From: Crotalaria pallida
Taxonomy: Eukaryota > Streptophyta > Magnoliopsida > Fabales > Fabaceae
Direction of reading: 5' to 3'
Assembly (NCBI GenBank): GCA_037953625.1
Contig: CM075656.1
Span: 84,897,001 to 84,961,000, forward strand
DNA length: 64,000 nt
Position 1 is the first letter of the stretch. Each line of letters opens with the position of its first letter. Both the position numbers and the translations under genes were made by a program. Positions 24,707-36,990 of the stretch are shown here, one piece after another. Under the pieces are notes generated by a model, which was not told the DNA's origin, did not search any database, and saw nothing but the letters and a program-made list of their open reading frames with translations.

Positions 24707-25474
24707 TAAATACTATATCTACCATGTAACAATTAATATATTGAAAATATAAGTAATTATTATATTTATTAAACGATATGTTTTCTTTGAAATAAGATAG
24801 AGTAAATAGAAACAAATGAAATAATTTTGGCTAAACTATTCATTTGGTCTCTTATCTTATTTTTCACAATCAAATTGGTCCCTCGCATTTTTTTATTATA
24901 TTGTCCCTCACATTTTTTTCATTATCAATTTGATTCTTAAATCCTTGTTTATCTTACAAGGATTAATATGATACGCATACATATTATTTCTCTCTTCAAC
25001 AATACATATATGAATCAATATAATATTATTACTTTTTTAGGGTAAAGGATAATGATCCAAAAATAAAAGTATTTCTTTACTACTTACGTACTTTTTTAAT
25101 GAAATACTCACATCATGTTTTTCATTTTTGGATTGAAGCAAGTAGTTTTTTAGAATTTAATAAATCTTTATTTACGAAAGTAGTAAAGAAAACTAATGAT
25201 TATGGAGAAAAAAAAACGATATATTATAATGAGAAAATTAGTAATATTAAAAATCTACACAATAATTACATCTCTTAAAGAGTACTACTATTGTATTTAT
25301 TTATTTATTTTTAGGGGTACTATTGTATTTATTTAAAATAAGACATAAAAATAAAAACGTATGCAGTAATAGTAAACAAAAAAAAAACGTATGCAGTAAT
25401 AACTAAGCAATTAAAAGCATTGATGATATTGACTTTGATTTTAATGCTCTATCATGTAATAATTATAATTATTA

Positions 25475-25746
25475 TTACCTCCGTTCTTAAATATAAAGCC
25501 CTCGACATTTTTATTTTGTCCTTATTTATAAAGTCTCATACCAATTTTCAATGATCATTAATTACTTTTTTCCACAAACGCCCCTATTTATTTAACACTT
25601 TTTAGATTCTCAATAACATTAATAGGGGTAATTTTGAAATTACATATCAAAAGTTCACATTTCCAATACAGTTAACTAAATTATTCCACATTCTTAATGG
25701 ATGTGAAATCCTCCAAAGAGACTTTATATTTAGGGATGGATGGAGT
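25475..25746 (+). mobile_element. Stowaway-like MITE, duplicate of the 24435 element
   Basis: Occupies the same position in the second tandem unit. Its ends (TTACCTCCGTTCTTAAATAT; TATTTAGGGATGGATGGAG) show scattered substitutions relative to the 24435 copy. Confidence 0.8.
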
Positions 25747-26072
25747 TAATACTATCTCTACCACGTAACAATTAATATATTGAAAATATAAGTAATTATT
25801 ATATTTATTAAACGATATGTTTTGTTTGAAATAAGATGGACTAAATAGAAACAAATGAAATAATTTTGGCTAAACTATTCATTTGGTCTCTTACCTTATT
25901 TTTCACAATCAAATTGGTCTCTCGCATTTTTTTTATTATATTGTCCCTCACATTTTTTTCATTATCAATTTGATTCTTAAATCAGTGTTTATCTTACAAG
26001 GATTAATATGATACGCATACATATTATTTCTCTGTTCAACAATACATATATGAATCAATATAATATTAACAT

Positions 26073-26589
26073 GGCTTAATTATGTCACAAGTCTCTGAAG
26101 TTTGGGGTACTTTTGTCAGATACCCTTATTCTTTTTTTTTTCCAATGTTTGACTCCCCGAAGTTACTTCTGAGTTTGTCATGTATCCCTACAACCAATTC
26201 TGACCAATCTTGCTGACATGTAACATCGGAATCTTGATCAGACGCAGGAGGTTAAGCACCTAGTGCCCCGTGGTCGATGATCCTTTTTTTTTAATTTAAA
26301 AAACTAAAAAACTTAATATTTTAATATTTGTAGTTAAATAAAAAAAGAGAAAAATGAATTGAAGAGAGATGTCGTCTTCGCCCGTGTGACATCACTCGGC
26401 ACCACATGACCAACCTCCTGCATTTGATCCGGATTCCGATGTTATATGTCAGCAAAATTGGCCAGAATTGGTAATAGGGGTATATGACAAACTTAAAAGT
26501 AACTTCGGGGAATCAGACATTGGAAAAAAAGAATAAGGGTATCTGGCAAAAGTACCTCAAACTTCAGGGACCTGTTACATAATTAAGCC
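26073..26589. mobile_element. Mutator-like foldback element, 517 bp, with 9-bp TSD
   Basis: Long inverted arms begin GGCTTAATTATGTCACAAGT and end CATAATTAAGCC. The target duplication TATTAACAT lies at 26064-26072 and 26590-26598. A 9-bp duplication with long inverted repeats is the hallmark of Mutator-like elements. There is no transposase, so it is non-autonomous. Related decayed elements lie at about 39480 and 57966. Confidence 0.88.
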
Positions 26590-26687
26590 TATTAACATTT
26601 AAAATAAACAATAACATAGTATCAATTTAATGATTTAAAAAAATACGAAAGACCAACGTGATACTTTTAAGTCTGTAATTTACAATA

Positions 26688-27052
26688 CTTCCTCCGGTTC
26701 CATTTATAAGACACTTTTAACTATATTGCTCGGACCAAGAAAGTAGTTAAAGTTAGTTTTTTTCTTGATTTCAGAATAAAAAAGTCATTACATTTACATT
26801 TTTACCCTTCTTACAAAAATTATCATAAAAAAATTAAATGTATTGCCTTCAAATTATCCAATCATGTGAAAAGGAGATAGACTCATTATTATGTGAGAAA
26901 AGAAGAGAAACACATTCATGGGGAATTGGGAGGAATATTTAGGGGTAGTTTTGGTAAAAAAAATATATGTTTTTTAAAAAAATACAAAATGTCATATATT
27001 TAAGACTAAAAAATTCTTCTGGAAGGTGTTTTATAAATAAAACCGGATGGAA
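26688..27052. mobile_element. Stowaway-like MITE, 365 bp
   Basis: The ends CTTCCTCCGGTTCCATTTAT and ATAAATAAAACCGGATGGAA are inverted and flanked by TA. There is no coding capacity. Confidence 0.8.
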
Positions 27053-27499
27053 TAATTACGTATCAAGGTGTTTCTCGTGGTCCTGCTTCTGTGCTGGAGT
27101 TTGGATTTGCTTTGGTCACAAAACGTGACTGCAACCAATCCTGGTCACTGAATTTTTTAACTTCAAAATTAAAAATGAAAAACAGAAAATAAAATTAGAG
27201 CAATATGGATCATTGGATCTATGACTATGGCGATTGTAGCAAAAAGTCGACTGCAATGGATCAAGATCCCTGTTTTGACCATGAGAACTTTGACTATAGA
27301 TTCAGCTTTATTTTCCCTTTTCAATGAGAGAGTGGGAGCTATGCATGGATCATTTCTCGCTCTTCTATTTTTATCTCTCATCTATTTTGGATGGACAGTT
27401 TTCTCTTTCGGTTCTGCTTGATCCCAACCAAATGCGATGCACGAGAGAAATACGAAATAAATAAAATATTTCATAAAATTGCAATTAATATTAATTAAA

Positions 27500-29190
27500 G
27501 AATATTTTTTTAATACATTAGATTTATCAAAATAAAAAAAGAGCATAAGCACCAAAAACCGGTGCATGATAGAAGTACTCTTGTTTTATATTTTACTCAT
27601 TTCAATCATTACTTGTGTTAGAAAGCATATAATAAAAAAATTCAAATCCAAATAACAAAAACATTAACATGAAAAGAACACAGAAAATCCAAAGCATATT
27701 TTTTTAATATATTATATTTATTAAAAAAAAAAAGTCGGAGCACCAAAAACCGGTGCATGGTAGAAGCACCCTTGTTTTATATTTTACTTGGTTGGACCAT
27801 TACCTGTGTCTGGAAGCATGTAATAAAAAAATTCAGATTCAAATAACAAAAACATGTACATAAAAAGAACATAGAAAACTCAAAACATATTTTTTTAAAT
27901 ATATTAGATTTATTAAAATAAATAAATAAAAAAAAGAGTCGGAGTACCAAAACCGGTCCATGGTAGAAGTACTTTTGTTTTATATTTTACTTGTTTGGAT
28001 CATTACTTGTGTCAGGAAGCATATAATAAAAAAATCAAATACAAATAACAAAAACATGTACATGAAAATAACACAGAAAACTCAAAGCATATTTTTTTAA
28101 TATATTATATTTATTAAAAAAGTAAAAAAAAAAAGTGTCGGAGCACCAAAAACCGATGCATTGTGGAAGCACCATTGTTTTATATTTTATTTGTTTGGAC
28201 CATGTGTCAGGAAGCATATAATAAAAAAATTTCTAATCCAAGTAACAAAAGCATGTACATGAAAAGAACACAGAATACCCAATTTTTTAAATATATTAGA
28301 TTTATTAAAAAAAATAAAAAAAAAAAGTTGAAGCACCAAAAACCGGTGCATGGTAGAAACACTCTTGTTTTATATTTTACTTGTTTGGACCATTACCTGT
28401 GTGAGGAAACATATAATAAAAAAATTTCAAATCCAAATAAAAAAACATATACATAAAAATAACGTAGAAAACCCAAAGCATATTTCTTTTAATATATTAG
28501 ATTTATTAAAAAAAATAAATAAAAAAACGAGCCGGAGCACCAAAAACTGGTGTATAGTAGAAGCACCCTTGTTTTATATTTACTTGTTTGGACCATTACA
28601 TGTGTCAAGAAGCATATAATAAAAAAATTCAAATACAAATAACAAAAACATGTACATAAAAAAAACATAGAAAACCCAAAGCTTTTTTTTTAATATATTA
28701 TATTTATTAAAAAAAAGCCGAAGCACAAAAAATCGGTGCATGTTAGAAGCACCCTTGTTTTATATTTTACTTGTTTGGAACATTACTTGTGTCTAGAAAC
28801 ACATAATAAAAAAATTTCAAATCCAAATAACAAAAAACATGTACATAAGAAGAACAAAGAAAACCCAAAACATTTTTTTTAATATATTAGATTTATTAAA
28901 AATAAAATAAAAAAAAAAGGTCGGAGCACAAAAACCAATGCATGGTAGAACAACCCTTGTTTTATATTTTACTTATTTGGACCATTACCTATGTCAGGAA
29001 GTATATAAATAAAAAAAAATTCAAATCCAAATAACAAAAATATTTACATAAAAAGAACAAAGAAAACCCAAAACATTTTTTTAATATATTAGATTTATTA
29101 AAAAAATAAAATAAAAAAAAGAGTCGGAGTACCAAAAATCGGTGTATGGTAAAAGCACTCTTGTTTTTTATTTTACTTGTTTTGATCATT
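27500..29190 (+). repeat. Tandem array of about nine ~195-bp units
   Basis: The landmark ACCAAAAACCGGTGCATGGT recurs with small changes near 27551, 27742, 27946, 28145, 28335, 28539, 28725, 28928 and 29131, giving spacings of 186 to 204 bp. Each unit contains CTTGTTTTATATTTTACTTG, CAGGAAGCATATAATAAAA and a T-run followed by AATATATTAGATTTATTA. Length variation is mostly in A and T runs. The open frames across it are spurious. It resembles a small satellite-like array; no known satellite was recognised. Confidence 0.9.
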
Positions 29191-29331
29191 GCATAAAGAT
29201 TTGAGAAACAATACTTCCTTTAAAAAAAAAGGAAAAAAATGAGTAGTATTGTTGAATACTACTCCTATTGGGCCCACGAATACTTAGAGCAATGAGTGTT
29301 CCCATGTGTGGGATATCCATGCTCTATTATA

Positions 29332-29404
29332 CTCTCTCCGATTCATATTATAAGCACCCTTTTGGTGAGAGAGAAATGATGCTTATAATATGGATCGGAG
29401 GGAG
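29332..29404. mobile_element. Minimal Stowaway-like MITE, 73 bp
   Basis: Two inverted ends, CTCTCTCCGATTCATATTAT and ATAATATGGATCGGAGGGAG, enclose only about 30 bp, and TA flanks both sides. It is reduced to little more than its terminal repeats. Confidence 0.8.
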
Positions 29405-29929
29405 TATTATATAGTATAGATTACTAGTATTTTCCTTTTTTAAAATCAAATTCTATTATTTCGACTTGAATGTTAAGTTCAAATTTAAATATGGTATTCT
29501 CGATTTTTTATATTACTCCATTATTATCATTGTTTAAATCGCTGAATTACATTAGAAATATCAAAAAGTTAAATTGTAAGAGTTAAATATATGTTGAATT
29601 ATAGAGCTTAGATGATCCAAATCCTTTTTTTTTTTTAGAATTAAATCCAACATTATTTAGATACAAGTAAAGAAAATATTTCCATATTCTATTTCACCGT
29701 CATCAATTTGGTAATTTGGTTAGTAAGTTTGAAATCTTAGTACTAGTATATGATAAGTTGTTGGCTAGTCTCCGTTCCGCAATATAAAATTTTTGAGGAA
29801 AAAAAATTTGTTTCATAAACTTTTGTAAGTGTATTTACAAAACTAATGCAGCGGTAATTACTTATTTTATCATTAGTTGTGTTTATGAATGTGTATTTAA
29901 TTATTGATAAGATTGATCTTATTGTGGAT

Positions 29930-30400
29930 TATGACTAAGTCAGATTGATTAGGTTCATTATATTGACCGAGTTGATCACGTTCAAAATATTAGCTATTGG
30001 GCTAACAAAATGCTTTAAGCCCAAGCAAACCAAAACCCAACTTAGATCCGTGTTATTCAAGTTCGGCTAGGTATAATATATCACCATCCCCCCAACATGA
30101 TAGTCGATCACAACTGAGAAGTTGATTAATTGGGATGATAACTTCTCTCGAAAATCTCGCTATCCTAGCCATTTGATAAGCTTGATCTCGCCGAAGTAAA
30201 TCCTAGTCACCCATATAGTCCTATATATACAGATTGGATCACCAGGTATTTCAAACTTAACTCGCACAAACACACGAAAATATGACCTAGGCTGCCACAT
30301 TCTTTCATTGAGGACAAGCCACCAATGTCATACATCAAAACTAGTTCGGTCATCATCTTGAAAACTTGGACTGGAACACGTCGGATATTCTAGACACTTC
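29930..30400. mobile_element. Possible LTR fragment
   Basis: A GC-balanced island in AT-rich DNA contains a TATA-like TCCTATATATACAG followed about 40 bp later by TTAACTCGCACAAACACACG. This layout resembles the U3/R part of plant LTRs. No terminal TG/CA pair, primer site or target duplication could be fixed. Confidence 0.25.
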
Positions 30401-30984
30401 AAATATTGAGTGGATGATAATAAGAAAACGGTACAAGTATGTGCATAAAATATTAAAATGATAAACAAATTTAAATCAAACAAAAAGTATAGTATCAATT
30501 ACATTTCATAATATATGTATAATAACTTCAAGAATGGAGAGAGTACACTTAAGTAGTACAGTATTAATTATTATTAGATATTTTAAGGAGTATTAAATGT
30601 TAAATGGCAAGTACAAAAAAAAAATAATAATAATAATAAACGTGGAAACAACCGCACCTAAAAACAGTTTGTAACGGTGGATTTTGCAATAATTTCTGTT
30701 TTTAGCAAGGATGTAAGATGTATATTATCAAAATAATGATGCATGTAAAATTTTACTGGATAATTAGATATCATACAAGATTTAAAATATCATGGTGTAA
30801 TTTTCTTTTTGCTGTTTTCTTGGGCTGTTTAGCCCCTTGGAATACCCCAACAAAAAATCAATGATCAATCTCTATGAATGATTCTTATTAGAAAAGACAA
30901 TCATGCATTTAGAAAGAAATTAGTTGCTTAGTTAAAAAAGGAATCCACAATGAAAGATAATATTTTTCGCAATAAGTTATGCAT

Positions 30985-31428
30985 TTAGGGTCCAAAACTA
31001 ATTTATAGTTGTGAGCTTGTAACCGATAGCTATGAGCTTATAGCTGATAACTGTAAACCTAACTTATATATAGCTGTGGGTTTATAACTGGAAACTTATA
31101 CATGTATAGTTAGCTTATTGAATTAAAGCTGTTTGGCAAAACTAGCTGTGCAACTATTTAAAACATGTTAAATGACTGAAAAGGGTAAATAATAATATAA
31201 TTTAGTAAAAAGAAAGGATAAAATTAAAATATGATTTATTGAAAGCTCTTATTTTTTTTTCTCAAAGCTACCTTATGTAGCTTTTTAAAAGCTAATAACT
31301 TTTAAAAGCTATAAGCTTCTTTTATTTTTTGTTCACCAAACAACTCTAATAACTTATTGACCAGATCAATAAGGTAAAAGTTATTAGATAAGCTTAAGCT
31401 ATAAAGTTATCTTACCAAACACGGCCTT
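30985..31428. mobile_element. hAT-like MITE, degenerate
   Basis: The ends TAGGGTCCAAAACTAATTTA and, inverted, AAAGTTATCTTACCAAACAC pair imperfectly. Subterminal AGCTTATAGCT motifs and the phrase ACCAAACACGGCC are typical of plant hAT miniature elements. No 8-bp target duplication was established. Confidence 0.4.
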
Positions 31429-31710
31429 AGTGTCAAAGTTTTTTCATATTTATGGCATGAAACAAAGCATAGCCATTATGTTTAAAAAGTAAAGAAATAC
31501 TAACGAGTGTCCTAAAGTCAATGGTTAAGAAAACAAAACAAATAATTTTGTCTTGGTAAATGTCACATTTAACACATTGAGAAATTTTGGACTTGTATTT
31601 TCAATATTGATTATCTTGTTTTATATTTTTTTATCAAATACTCTTAGGACACACTTTAGCTTATATATATCCTTATACAGGTCTTGTCCTAAGCTCAGTT
31701 GATTTCAGGA

Positions 31711-31723
31711 CCCCCCCCCCCCC
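31711..31723. repeat. Run of 13 C
   Basis: A homopolymer of 13 cytosines just before the first RNase H repeat unit. Runs of this length are rare here and may be miscounted. Confidence 0.6.
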
Positions 31724-32440
31724 ATAAAAAAGTTGTTTTATGAAACTCAATGTTAATGGTTCCTTCAAAAGTACCTCAAGAGCATTCGCATGTGCATGAC
31801 TTTCTGTGTAACATAGGGATCTGCACCTCAATCAAACATAATTATGAGGTATATTATGGGGTCTTAGGCTTACCAAACACTTCAATATCCTGTCGTTGGA
31901 GGTGGAAATGGATTCAAGAGCTGCTATTTCGCTGGGTACAAAGCAATGCACTTCAAATCATCATTGTTTCCCAATTGTTCGTGAAATTAGGCATGCACCC
32001 CCATAAAAAAACTGTTTTATGAAACTCAATGTTAATGGTTCCTTCAAAAGTACCTCAAGATCATCCGCGTGTGCATGACTTTCTGTGTAACATAGGGACC
32101 TGCACCTCAATCAAACATAATTATGAGGTATATTATGGGGTCTTAGGCTTACCGCCGAACACCTCAATATCCTGCCGTTGGAGGTGGAAATGGATTCAAG
32201 AGCTACTATTTCGCTGGTTACAAAGCAATGCACCTCAAATCATCATTGTTTCCTATTTGTTCGTGAAATTAGGCATGCATCTTTTATGCAATGATCAGAG
32301 CTTTTCGCTTTGTCATATTTTTCAAGAAGCAAACAAGTGTGCGAATGTTTTGGCCAATCGAGGGCATTATAGTTCTTTTGATCATATTTAGTGTCCTCGT
32401 GATTATTTCCTCTTGTGTGTGATGATAGTTGTGGGATAGC
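31724..32440 (+). pseudogene. Decayed LINE RNase H-like fragment, internally duplicated
   Basis: One frame reads KLNVNGSFKS near the start and HIFQEANKCANVLANRGH near 32310-32370. These are the first and last motifs of the plant RVT_3 RNase H-like domain found in LINE-derived sequences. In another frame LEVEMDSRAAISL matches the middle of the domain, so frameshifts are present. The first part is tandemly duplicated with a period of about 281 bp (31724-32004 and 32005-32280). No reverse transcriptase portion remains. Confidence 0.6.
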
Positions 32441-32810
32441 TTTCCCGAGAATAGTGTAATTTTTTCTTTGGACTTTTAGCCGCATTGATTATAAAAAAAA
32501 AATTGTAAAAGTTAAAAAATTGATCGAGGAAGCATGTATTTGATGGTTTGTCTAACACAATAATTAATGATCAAACAACTAATTTAATACATTTTGTATT
32601 AATCAACCAATCATAATTCAAAATTTAAAATTTCTGTATTTTTTCATTAATTATTTTAAATTTAATTTCGTACAAAACATTTTCTTATTTTTTGCCGTAC
32701 TTATGAAACTTATAGAGTAATCAATGAAGGTGAAACTTATGTTAGCTCTACAACGACTTGAAAGTAATCTATTTTAGCTTCAGCTTATTTAGTGGCACTA
32801 CTAAAAAATC

Positions 32811-33115
32811 AAGTTTTAGTGACCAAATTTCGTGACCGAAATGGAAACGGTCACAAATAGTGACCGATATAGTGACCGTTTTCATTGCGGTCACAAATAG
32901 TGACCGATATAGTGACCGCAATGAAAACGGTCACAAATAGTGACCGATTTAGTGACCAATATTGGAAAAAAAAATATTTTGTGACCGAAATAGTGACTGA
33001 AATTTTCAATCACTAAATAGTAGTCACTAAATCAGTCACCAAACATATTTTTCTTTTTTTAAAAAAGTATAATTTAGTGACCGAATAAATTCAGTCACTA
33101 AAATCAGTTACTAAT
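32811..33115. repeat. Left subterminal repeats of the CACTA element
   Basis: More than ten copies of TAGTGACCG or its complement, many arranged as back-to-back inverted pairs (ACGGTCACAAATAGTGACCG). In CACTA elements such repeats bind the transposase. Confidence 0.85.
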
Positions 33116-33412
33116 CTATACTTTTACAGCCACTAACCCGCCCATTCCTCCCTCCTATGTTAATCACCCAAAAATTTTCCCCAGCCCGCCCAAATTTCCC
33201 TTTCTCAAATTGAAAGAGCACTCAAAATTTCAACCCTGGCCGCATAGAATCTCCCAACGTACTCCAAAGAAAACAAAAAAGAAAAAACAAACCACGTTCT
33301 CCATCTCCAACTCCCACTCACAAAAATCTCATCTTCATTTTTCCATCTCCATAACCATCATTCATTAATTTTCTTTGCATAGAAACATACAACAAAACTC
33401 ATCAAAGCCTTC

Positions 33413-33610
33413 ATGAATGTTATAGAGCGTGGGAAGACGAAGAAGATGAGTCAAGAAGAGAGGAGAGTGGCTGCCGTCATCGTGTCACCCGCCGCCACCG
33501 TGGACGTTCGCAGAACCGATGATGGGGTTTTGGTCGCACGATCCTCCCGGTCGCAGCTCCATGACCCACGCGCCCCGCCGCCGCCGTCCACCATCATGTC
33601 GCCACCGTGA
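33413..33610 (+). pseudogene. GC-rich open frame inside the CACTA element, 65 codons
   Basis: Preceded by a CT- and CA-rich leader (33150-33400) that looks like a plant 5'-UTR. The peptide starts MNVIERGKTKKMSQEE and contains a proline run APPPPST. The base composition is far above that of the element. It is probably a captured first exon or leader; the family was not recognised, and the frame may not be translated. Confidence 0.35.
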
Positions 33611-34066
33611 GGTGGACAGATTTCGACGTGGCTGCCATCGTTTTCTTCATCTCATTCTCCTCTTCAACATTCCCAATTACCACTATAGGTGAATCTAACT
33701 TCTACCCCTCCATTTTCGTTTTTGTTTGAAGTTGTTATAATCCTTGGATTTGATATTGCTAATATTTGGTTTGTTCTTTTAAAAAATTGATTATATATCC
33801 TTAATCCTCATGCCTTAGGCATTCTAGAGTGTTGTTTAATTTTATTTTGGAGTACTTTGAATTTTTTAGGGTTTTGAGAAAATCTCATTCAGGGCTTTTG
33901 ATGCTAAAGGATTTAATTTGCGAAATTGATGTTATAATTGTGCAACGGGAAATTTATATAACATTCATATACAATAAGTTATGTTCTTGACAATACAAGT
34001 TTAATCTATGATTAATTTTTATATTATGTTTGTTAGTTGGGTTGACTATAAGGTCTTCTGCACAAT

Positions 34067-34332
34067 ATGGATTCTGCTGCTGGTGGTAGTAGAAGTAAAA
34101 GGAATCAGGATATTTGTTCTCTTGATGATAATGAAGGTATGAGATAATTTTATTTTGTTGAAGGGTTAGATGGTTTTGAAGAATACTTTATTGCTTACCT
34201 TGCTATGTTATTTGCTTACTAATTTTCTTCTTTCTATAATGAAACTGAGCAGAAAGTAGTGATAATTTGTTTATTTTACTAGGACATTTTTCCAACTATC
34301 TGCGAAATAGATCTTACATGGTATATGTTGAG
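34067..34332 (+). pseudogene. Two captured exons of an unrecognised gene
   Basis: Exons 34067-34136 (MDSAAGGSRSKRNQDICSLD...) and 34253-34332 (SSDNLFILLGHFSNYLRNRS...) join in frame across a GTATGA...GAGCAG intron. The second exon ends at a GTAAGA donor in phase 0. That phase fits the hexokinase-like exon at 34689, so a spliced transcript could fuse the two in frame. The parent family was not recognised. Confidence 0.45.
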
Positions 34333-34688
34333 GTAAGAAGTAGCATTTTTATGTAGTTTTTCTTCTATTTTTATGGTTCTAAAATTATTTTAGTTTATTA
34401 CACTATTAGTGAACCATGTGGTGCTACCAACTAAAAAAAGAATTAAAAGCTTACTAACAGTAAAGATATAAATTACTAACAGTAAAGACATAAATAACAG
34501 TAAGTTATAATGGCACTTTATGATTTGTTCCATTTCTACAGGGATGTCTCTTATAGAGTATTACTGCATATCACTTGTGCATACTGTCCCTTTTTATGTA
34601 GTTTAAAATCTTAACTCATTTGTTTACTTTCACAAAACTCAAAATGCTCTTGCTTTGTTATTCCGGTTTGCTGCTTGGAATTATGCAG

Positions 34689-34891
34689 AAAGTAGAGAGG
34701 AAACGGAGGGAGTGGAAGAGAGTGGTGACAGTGGTGAAGGAAATGAAGGAAGAGTGTGAGATGAAGGTAGAGAGGGTGAGGAAGGTGGTGGATGCAATGG
34801 TAGTGGAAATGCACGCAGGTTTAGCATCAGAAGGTGGTTCTAAGCTCAAAATACTTCTCACCTATGTTGATCATATTCATCTCCCTATTGG
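34689..34891 (+). pseudogene. Captured hexokinase first-exon fragment
   Basis: The frame reads RKRREWKRVVTVVKEMKEEC, then VRKVVDAMVVEMHAGLASEG and SKLKILLTYVDHIHLP. This matches the conserved N-terminal region of plant hexokinases just before the glucose- and phosphate-binding motifs. A GTAAAA donor follows at 34892 in the position of the normal exon-1 border. The membrane anchor or transit sequence and all later exons are missing, so no kinase activity is possible. It sits inside the CACTA element. Confidence 0.8.
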
Positions 34892-35802
34892 GTAAAAATC
34901 ATTTCAATTCTATAAATTAACTTCCACTAGCTTAATTTATATATTATTAAGTGCTTATATTCATTAACTTTTCGAAATAAGTTTAAAAGAATTAAGAAAT
35001 AAGTTAAAAATAGTTTGTAGTATAGTTTCATTATAATAAGCTTATTTTTTTTATATGAGTAATGATTTATATAGACCTAGGAATCAACACAGCTAGAAAG
35101 AAAATGACATGTGTCATTTGTTAACCAATTAATAATAAGTAAAATATCATTTTGTGATAATGTTTTTTTTATTGCGTAGGTTGATTTGTAGATTAATTTT
35201 GTATGTTGTCGCCTAGTAACAATTTTTTTATTTTTTTATTGTTGGTGGAATTTTGTGAATTTGTTGCTATTTGATTGAGAAAATATAGAGCTTTGGAAAG
35301 TTTTCCAGTTCTATTCGTTTATTTTATTTCATTATGTGAATGGTTGTGTCCTGTATATATGCTGCATAACTAGTACTCCTTCATTCATGTCATGAAGTAT
35401 TGTCCTTCAACTCTGTTATTATTATTTTTTAAATATATGTTTATCATTGCTAGCATTGTCCACCAACAAACATCCCAGCAGTGACTACAACCACCATTAT
35501 TGGCGGCGGTGGCTCATGTTTAATTATGCAGAATATTCTTGTCTAAAAGGGGTATTTTAATTTTGAGCACACCGACTGTTTGTGAAATTAGGGATTCAAA
35601 TGCTATGTGTGATTATTTGATTCAATTGAAATTAGGGATTCATTAGTTGCTTTATTTATGTTCTTCAATGCTGTTAAAGTACTCACTACTCACAAAATCT
35701 ATAATTGTTTCCTCTTTTATGTTGCAAAAACACATCATAATTAAAGCAATGATTTCCCGAATGTAACCCCAGTGCTTTATTTGCTTAGAATTTGTGTTAA
35801 AG

Positions 35803-36990
35803 GGACGAGGAACAGTAGCCACTGGCCGTGTTGAACAAGGGATCATTAAAGTTGGTGATGAAGTTGAGGTTTTGGGTCTTATGCAGGTGTGTTTATCAAG
35901 TCATTTCCTCAGATTTATTGCTGCCCTCTGATTCTAATGTATTCCTTTGGCTGAACTGCTAATTGCAAATTTCGTTTGATTCTCTATTTTTTATTTGCAG
36001 TCAGTGATGAGTAACGGTTTATTTTTATATCAACATTAAATAGTCTACTGTTTTGTATAAGTGGTTTCGATTAACTATATGCCATGTAATGGTCGGTCAT
36101 AAAAATGGGTTTTCCTTTGTAGGGTGGTCCTCTGAAAACAACAGTAATCGGAGTTGAGATGTTCAAGAAGATTTTAGACCAAGGACAGGCGAGTGACTGT
36201 TTTATTATTATTATTTTAATCTACAAGGGCTATTTGCTGAGCTCATATTAAAACCAATCTTTTTCTTTACGTTTTTCTTAGGCCGGTGACAATGTTGGTC
36301 TTCTTCTTCGTGGTCTTAAGCGTGAAGACATTCAACGTGGACAGGTTAGTTGCAACGATCAAGCTATTGTTTTGTTAGACCTTGTTGAATCATCAAAGAG
36401 ACTGCATATGATCTGAATCTGTTTCACTAAAATTTTTAGAGTTTTGAATTTAAGCTATTTTGCTAACACTGCTGTGTAATTGAAAGGTCATTGACAAGCC
36501 TGGTTCTGTAAAAACATCCAAGAAATTTGAGGCCGAGATATATGTTCTCACAAAGGACGAGGGAGGGCGACACACTGCTTTTTTCTCTAACTATAAACCT
36601 CAGTTTTACTTGAGGACTGCTGATATCACGGGAAAAGTAGAATTGCCTGAAAATGTTAAGATGGTTATGCCTAGAGATAATGTTACTGCAGTACTGTTTG
36701 AATTGATTTCACCTGTTCCACTTGAAACAGGTCAGTATGATTACATTATGAAATATTTGACAATGTTATCCTCACCATTAGTTTTTTCATATTTTCTCTT
36801 TATTCTTTTCACCGAATATTATTGTACATGATCTTTGATTTACTGCTTGCTTGGTGTTTAATGTATAGGACAAAGATTTGCCTTGAGAGAAGGAGGGAGA
36901 ACAGTTGGAAGCCCCGAGACCTCACTATTTATCTTGAAAATACAAATCATGTTGCAATCAATTGAATATTTAGCGGTTTGTGTTGGATGA
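35803..36990 (+). pseudogene. Captured mitochondrial EF-Tu fragment (domains 2-3, five exons)
   Basis: Exons are 35803-35886, 36123-36188, 36282-36344, 36487-36730 and 36869-36990, joining in frame. The product matches mitochondrial elongation factor Tu from GRGTVATGRVEQG through GGPLKTTVIGVEMFKKILDQ, AGDNVGLLLRGLKREDIQRG, EAEIYVLTKDEGGRHTAFF and YLRTADITGKVELPENVKM to RFALREGGRTVG. The whole GTP-binding domain 1 is missing. The normal C-terminus is replaced after RTVG by an unrelated tail and stop. Exon 2 ends at a GC donor (CAG|GCGAGT). One codon is gained near NVTAVLFELI, and MPG has become MPR. Despite this the frame stays open, implying a recent capture. Confidence 0.88.

Larger units (their letters stand above)
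23724..26068 (+). repeat. Direct tandem duplication (23724-25029 and 25026-26068)
   Basis: Both units begin TTATTACTTTTTTAGGGTAA and end ATGAATCAATATAATATTA. They share a MITE and all flanking landmarks, such as AAAAACGTATGCAGTAATA. The first unit is longer because it holds an extra Stowaway-like element at 23986-24280. The second unit instead has a small local repeat of TACTATTGTATTTATTTA at the corresponding position. Confidence 0.9.

Noticed and set aside
28163..28619. Overlapping open frames of 89-97 codons
   Set aside because: They run through the tandem repeat array and are rich in I, K, N and F from AT-rich sequence; no conserved protein.
27500..29190. Regular repeats that might suggest a CRISPR array
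   Set aside because: Units are about 195 bp and diverged, with no short identical repeats or unique spacers, in a plant nuclear context.
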